DNA from: an uncultured bacterium
GTDB lineage: Bacteria > Acidobacteriota > Thermoanaerobaculia > Multivoradales > JAHEKO01
Direction: 5' to 3'
Length of the DNA stretch: 8,379 bases
Assembly: GCA_938016625.1 (NCBI GenBank)
Contig: CALILB010000209.1
Coordinates: 1-8,379 of the forward strand
The notes under the pieces were generated by a model. It searched no databases, was not told where the DNA came from, and worked only from the letters and a program-made list of their open reading frames with translations. The position numbers were made by a program, and so were the translations under genes. This document shows, one piece after another, positions 6,747 through 8,379 of the stretch (the first letter of the stretch is position 1; the number at the start of each line of letters is the position of its first letter).

Positions 6747-6804
6747 GGAATTCGGGGACTGGCTCGGGAGGGGGCGAGGGAGGACGTGCCTGTCCCCGAA
6801 TTCC
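6747..6804. repeat. REP-like palindrome at the RepA 5' end
   Basis: GGAATTCGGGGAC (6747-6759) and GTCCCCGAATTCC (6792-6804) are perfect 13-bp inverted arms. After one T:T mismatch they extend by GGC/GCC (6761-6763 with 6788-6790), around a G-rich centre of about 24 bases. The arm with GTGCCTGTCCCCGAATTCC resembles, from memory, the repeated palindromes found near REP-associated (IS200-like) transposases; that assignment is inference and only a genome-wide copy count would settle it. It lies directly before the first RepA-like codons and may have removed the original start. Confidence 0.6.
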
Positions 6805-6889
6805 GGGTGAGCAGAAGCGCCGCAAGCTCGCGCAGGAAGCGCTCGAGATCGAAGCTGAGGACGCTCGAGAAGCGGGCGCTCTTGCCTTC

Positions 6890-7681
6890 ATGGCCCGGAT
6901 CCTCGTCCAGGCCACTCTCCCCCACAGCCGGCCGAAGACGCACGAGTTCGAGCGCGTCAACGGCCGCTTCACCCTCTACATGAACGCTCCGCCTTCGATC
7001 GGGCTGCCCTACGGCTCGTACCCGAGACTCGCGCTCGCCTGGCTCTCGACCGAGGCGGTCCGGACCCGCAACCGTGAGATCGAGCTCGGCCCGACCTTCT
7101 CGAGCTTCATGTACAAGCTGGGCCTGACGCCTGTGACCGGCAAGCGCGGGACGACTTCACGTCTTCGCAACCAGCTCCACCGGCTCTTCTCCACAACCAT
7201 TCGCTGCAGCTACTCCGACGAGGCCGAAGGCCACGCTGCCGGCATCGGTTACACCATCGCCCACAGCCACCAGCTCTGGTGGTCGCCCCGAGATCCAGAG
7301 CAACAACCGCTCTGGAACTCGGTCGTTGTCCTAAGCAGCGAGTTCTATGACGAACTCGTCGCTCACGCCGTGCCGATCGACCTCCGCGCCCTGAAGGCGC
7401 TCAAAGGCTCACCCCTCGCCCTCGACATCTACTCCTGGCTCACCTACCGAATGAGCTACCTGCGGAAGCCCTGCCTCATCCCATGGAAGGCGCTACAGAC
7501 ACAGTTCGGTGCCGACTACGGCCGGCTTCGGGACTTCAAGAGGAGGTTCCTAAACCATTTGGCCGACGTCCTGCACGTCTACCCCGCGGCGCGCCTCTCT
7601 GATCAAGCGACAGGCCTCTTTCTCCGGCCGTCGCCAACTCATCTTCCTCGCGCGGCCGGCCGGGCCAGGAGACTCACCTGA
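6890..7681 (+). CDS. Plasmid RepA-type replication initiator, 5' end damaged
   Basis: The 263-residue frame matches the plasmid-encoded RepA family (RepA_C type), which starts replication by binding the plasmid origin. Family sequence is clear: FERVNGRFTLYM (20-31), GLPYGSYPRLALAWLSTEAVRTR (38-60), then RALKALKGSPLALDIYSWLTYRMSYL and IPWKALQTQFGADY, ending with GLFLRPSPTH. Likeness extends upstream of the ATG in the same frame: QKRRKLAQEALEIEAEDARE and AGALAF are encoded from about 6812 to 6889. That frame stays open back to 6656, but has no ATG, GTG or TTG before the TAG at 6653-6655. The REP-like palindrome ends at 6804, just where likeness begins. The gene is therefore probably a 5'-truncated pseudogene, or is made short from 6890 without a visible Shine-Dalgarno. 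The C-terminal end looks complete and overlaps the opposing membrane-protein gene by 8 bases. No parA/parB or iterons are seen. Confidence 0.78.
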   Translation: MARILVQATLPHSRPKTHEFERVNGRFTLYMNAPPSIGLPYGSYPRLALAWLSTEAVRTRNREIELGPTFSSFMYKLGLTPVTGKRGTTSRLRNQLHRLFSTTIRCSYSDEAEGHAAGIGYTIAHSHQLWWSPRDPEQQPLWNSVVVLSSEFYDELVAHAVPIDLRALKALKGSPLALDIYSWLTYRMSYLRKPCLIPWKALQTQFGADYGRLRDFKRRFLNHLADVLHVYPAARLSDQATGLFLRPSPTHLPRAAGRARRLT

Positions 7682-8189
7682 AGAGAACCGTCGCAGAGCT
7701 CTTCTCGATCCAATGCTCCAGGCCGGGGCCGATGGCGACCATCACCAGAATCACGATCAGTGAAACAAGGCCGACAGAGAACGTCCACAGAATCTTGGCG
7801 CTACGAGAGAACCCCTGGCTTTGCCACAGCTGGGGAATCGCCAGGGGACCGATCACCAAGAGCATGATGACGACATGCCAACGACGCGCGCCGGTAGAAG
7901 AGACCTCTGTGATGCCACTGGCACGACGATGCGCATCCAGGACTGCCGGCAGCAGGAGGAACGGATAAACCATGAGCAGCGCAACGGCGGAAAGCCACGA
8001 TCGCGAATCATCGGGCCCGACCGTAGTCCAGACCAGTCCGGCCCAGATCCCAAAGGTAGAACACAGGATCGCAGCCGCCTTGGCGTCTTCGCGGTTGTAG
8101 AGCTGGCCGAGGCCGGGCATCACGGCGGAAAGCCCGGCCGCGAAGAGCGGCCTGGATGTCGACACGATAGGCGATCCTGAGAGGCTCAC
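7674..8189 (-). CDS. Small PGLGQ-type integral membrane protein
   Basis: A 171-residue protein with no function I can name. A hydrophobic hairpin near the start carries VMPGLGQLYN (23-32) followed by a charged REDAK, a pattern shared with TM2-domain and DUF5683-like membrane proteins. Hydrophobic segments then lie at about 38-56, 65-87, 103-124 and 131-154, giving four to five membrane spans. A short loop with charged residues (DAHRRA, 85-90) separates spans three and four. The start is GTG (8187-8189), overlapping the TGA of the upstream 44-residue gene as GTGA, which points to translational coupling; the site before it is only a purine-rich AGAGAGAA. The stop overlaps the end of the RepA-like frame tail-to-tail. 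The coupling to the lysine-rich gene is the main clue to its context. Confidence 0.75.
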   Translation of the reverse strand: MSLSGSPIVSTSRPLFAAGLSAVMPGLGQLYNREDAKAAAILCSTFGIWAGLVWTTVGPDDSRSWLSAVALLMVYPFLLLPAVLDAHRRASGITEVSSTGARRWHVVIMLLVIGPLAIPQLWQSQGFSRSAKILWTFSVGLVSLIVILVMVAIGPGLEHWIEKSSATVLFR

Positions 8190-8320
8190 TTCTCTCTGCT
8201 GAGCACGTTGCTGCCTGAGGCGCTCTCCTGTTTCTCCCGTCTCCTCTTCTCCTTCTTTGCTTCCTTTGCCGCTTTCTGCTTCAGGCCCTTGTTCTTGTCT
8301 TTCTGACCCTTATCTCCCAT
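8186..8320 (-). CDS. 44-residue lysine-rich small protein
   Basis: The frame encodes 44 residues beginning MGDKGQKDKNKGLKQKAAKE, followed by AKKEKRRREKQE and a serine-containing tail ending SREK. It is highly basic, charged throughout the first 32 residues, without any hydrophobic segment, and is likely cytoplasmic and helical or disordered. Short Lys-rich proteins starting MGDK are common hypothetical proteins in several phyla, as far as I recall; none has a function I can name. Evidence that it is real: a strong GGAGG (8327-8331) 6 bases before the ATG, and a TGA that overlaps the GTG of the following membrane-protein gene as GTGA. Nucleic-acid or anionic-membrane binding is a guess from charge alone. 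Confidence 0.72.
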   Translation of the reverse strand: MGDKGQKDKNKGLKQKAAKEAKKEKRRREKQESASGSNVLSREK

Positions 8321-8326
8321 CGCAAA

Positions 8327-8331
8327 CCTCC
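8327..8331 (-). promoter_or_regulatory. Ribosome-binding site of the lysine-rich gene
   Basis: GGAGG on the minus strand, 6 bases before the ATG at 8320. This is one of the best sites in the window and is the main reason to accept so short a gene. Confidence 0.7.
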
Positions 8332-8379
8332 CTAGCGCAAGTTGTCAATCGCGGCCCTTCCGAAGCCCGAATGGCGTCG

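Larger units (their letters stand above)
6511..6804. other. Gene-free region with inverted and direct repeats
   Basis: No convincing gene lies between the homocysteine methyltransferase start and the RepA-like coding sequence. The stretch holds a bulged inverted repeat (6535-6600), a 12-bp direct repeat (6596-6607 and 6729-6740) and a REP-like palindrome (6747-6804). Open frames on both strands here are arginine/serine-rich and look like chance frames in GC-rich DNA. Confidence 0.55.

Noticed and set aside
6629..6972. Two overlapping minus-strand frames of about 105 codons
   Set aside because: Arg/Ser/Pro-rich, cross the palindrome and the RepA-like frame antisense, and show no domain; considered as a transposase remnant but nothing supports it.
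6805..7681. Active plasmid origin near the RepA-like gene
   Set aside because: I see no tandem iterons, no AT-rich origin-like tract and no partition genes in the flanking sequence.
7821..8180. A 119-codon + strand frame opposite the small membrane protein
   Set aside because: Hydrophilic shadow of a gene whose own product has clear membrane segments.

Overview
The window is a high-GC bacterial segment. Its protein types fit a Gram-negative of the Acidobacteriota / former Deltaproteobacteria kind: Tat-signal radical SAM proteins, a polytopic spermidine-synthase-like protein and a PGLGQ-type membrane protein. That placement is inference; no rRNA, tRNA or marker gene is present to fix it. I see no CRISPR array, tRNA, rRNA or complete transposon.

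Left block (1-4815). A + strand gene (211-2499) encodes a polytopic membrane protein with a central spermidine-synthase-like Rossmann domain. It converges on a minus-strand operon of two radical SAM genes, a PflX/COG1313-like protein (3760-4815) followed by an AmrS-like protein (2546-3736). The operon has a good promoter candidate at 4861-4889 and good ribosome-binding sites. Both radical SAM proteins start with a twin-arginine (Tat) signal, which is odd for enzymes that use cytoplasmic SAM and a cytoplasmic reductant. The AmrS partners Memo and AMMECR1 are not in the window. A membrane- or envelope-linked radical SAM module next to a membrane aminopropyltransferase-like protein is the best candidate here for an undescribed system.

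Middle block (4816-6510). A divergent intergenic region leads to a small secreted SnoaL/NTF2-like protein (5054-5488). This converges on a minus-strand homocysteine S-methyltransferase family gene (5572-6510) that keeps all three zinc-binding cysteines.

Right block (6511-8379). A 380-base gap holds a bulged inverted repeat, a 12-bp direct repeat and a REP-like palindrome with 13-bp perfect arms. The palindrome sits where the 5' end of a plasmid-type RepA gene should be. RepA-like reading frame continues upstream of the only in-frame ATG (6890) but finds no start codon before a stop, so the gene looks decapitated. No par genes or iterons are seen, so this is more likely a remnant of an integrated plasmid than a working replicon. 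Tail-to-tail with it lies a minus-strand pair: a 44-residue lysine-rich protein (8186-8320) and a small membrane protein (7674-8189), joined by a GTGA stop/start overlap.
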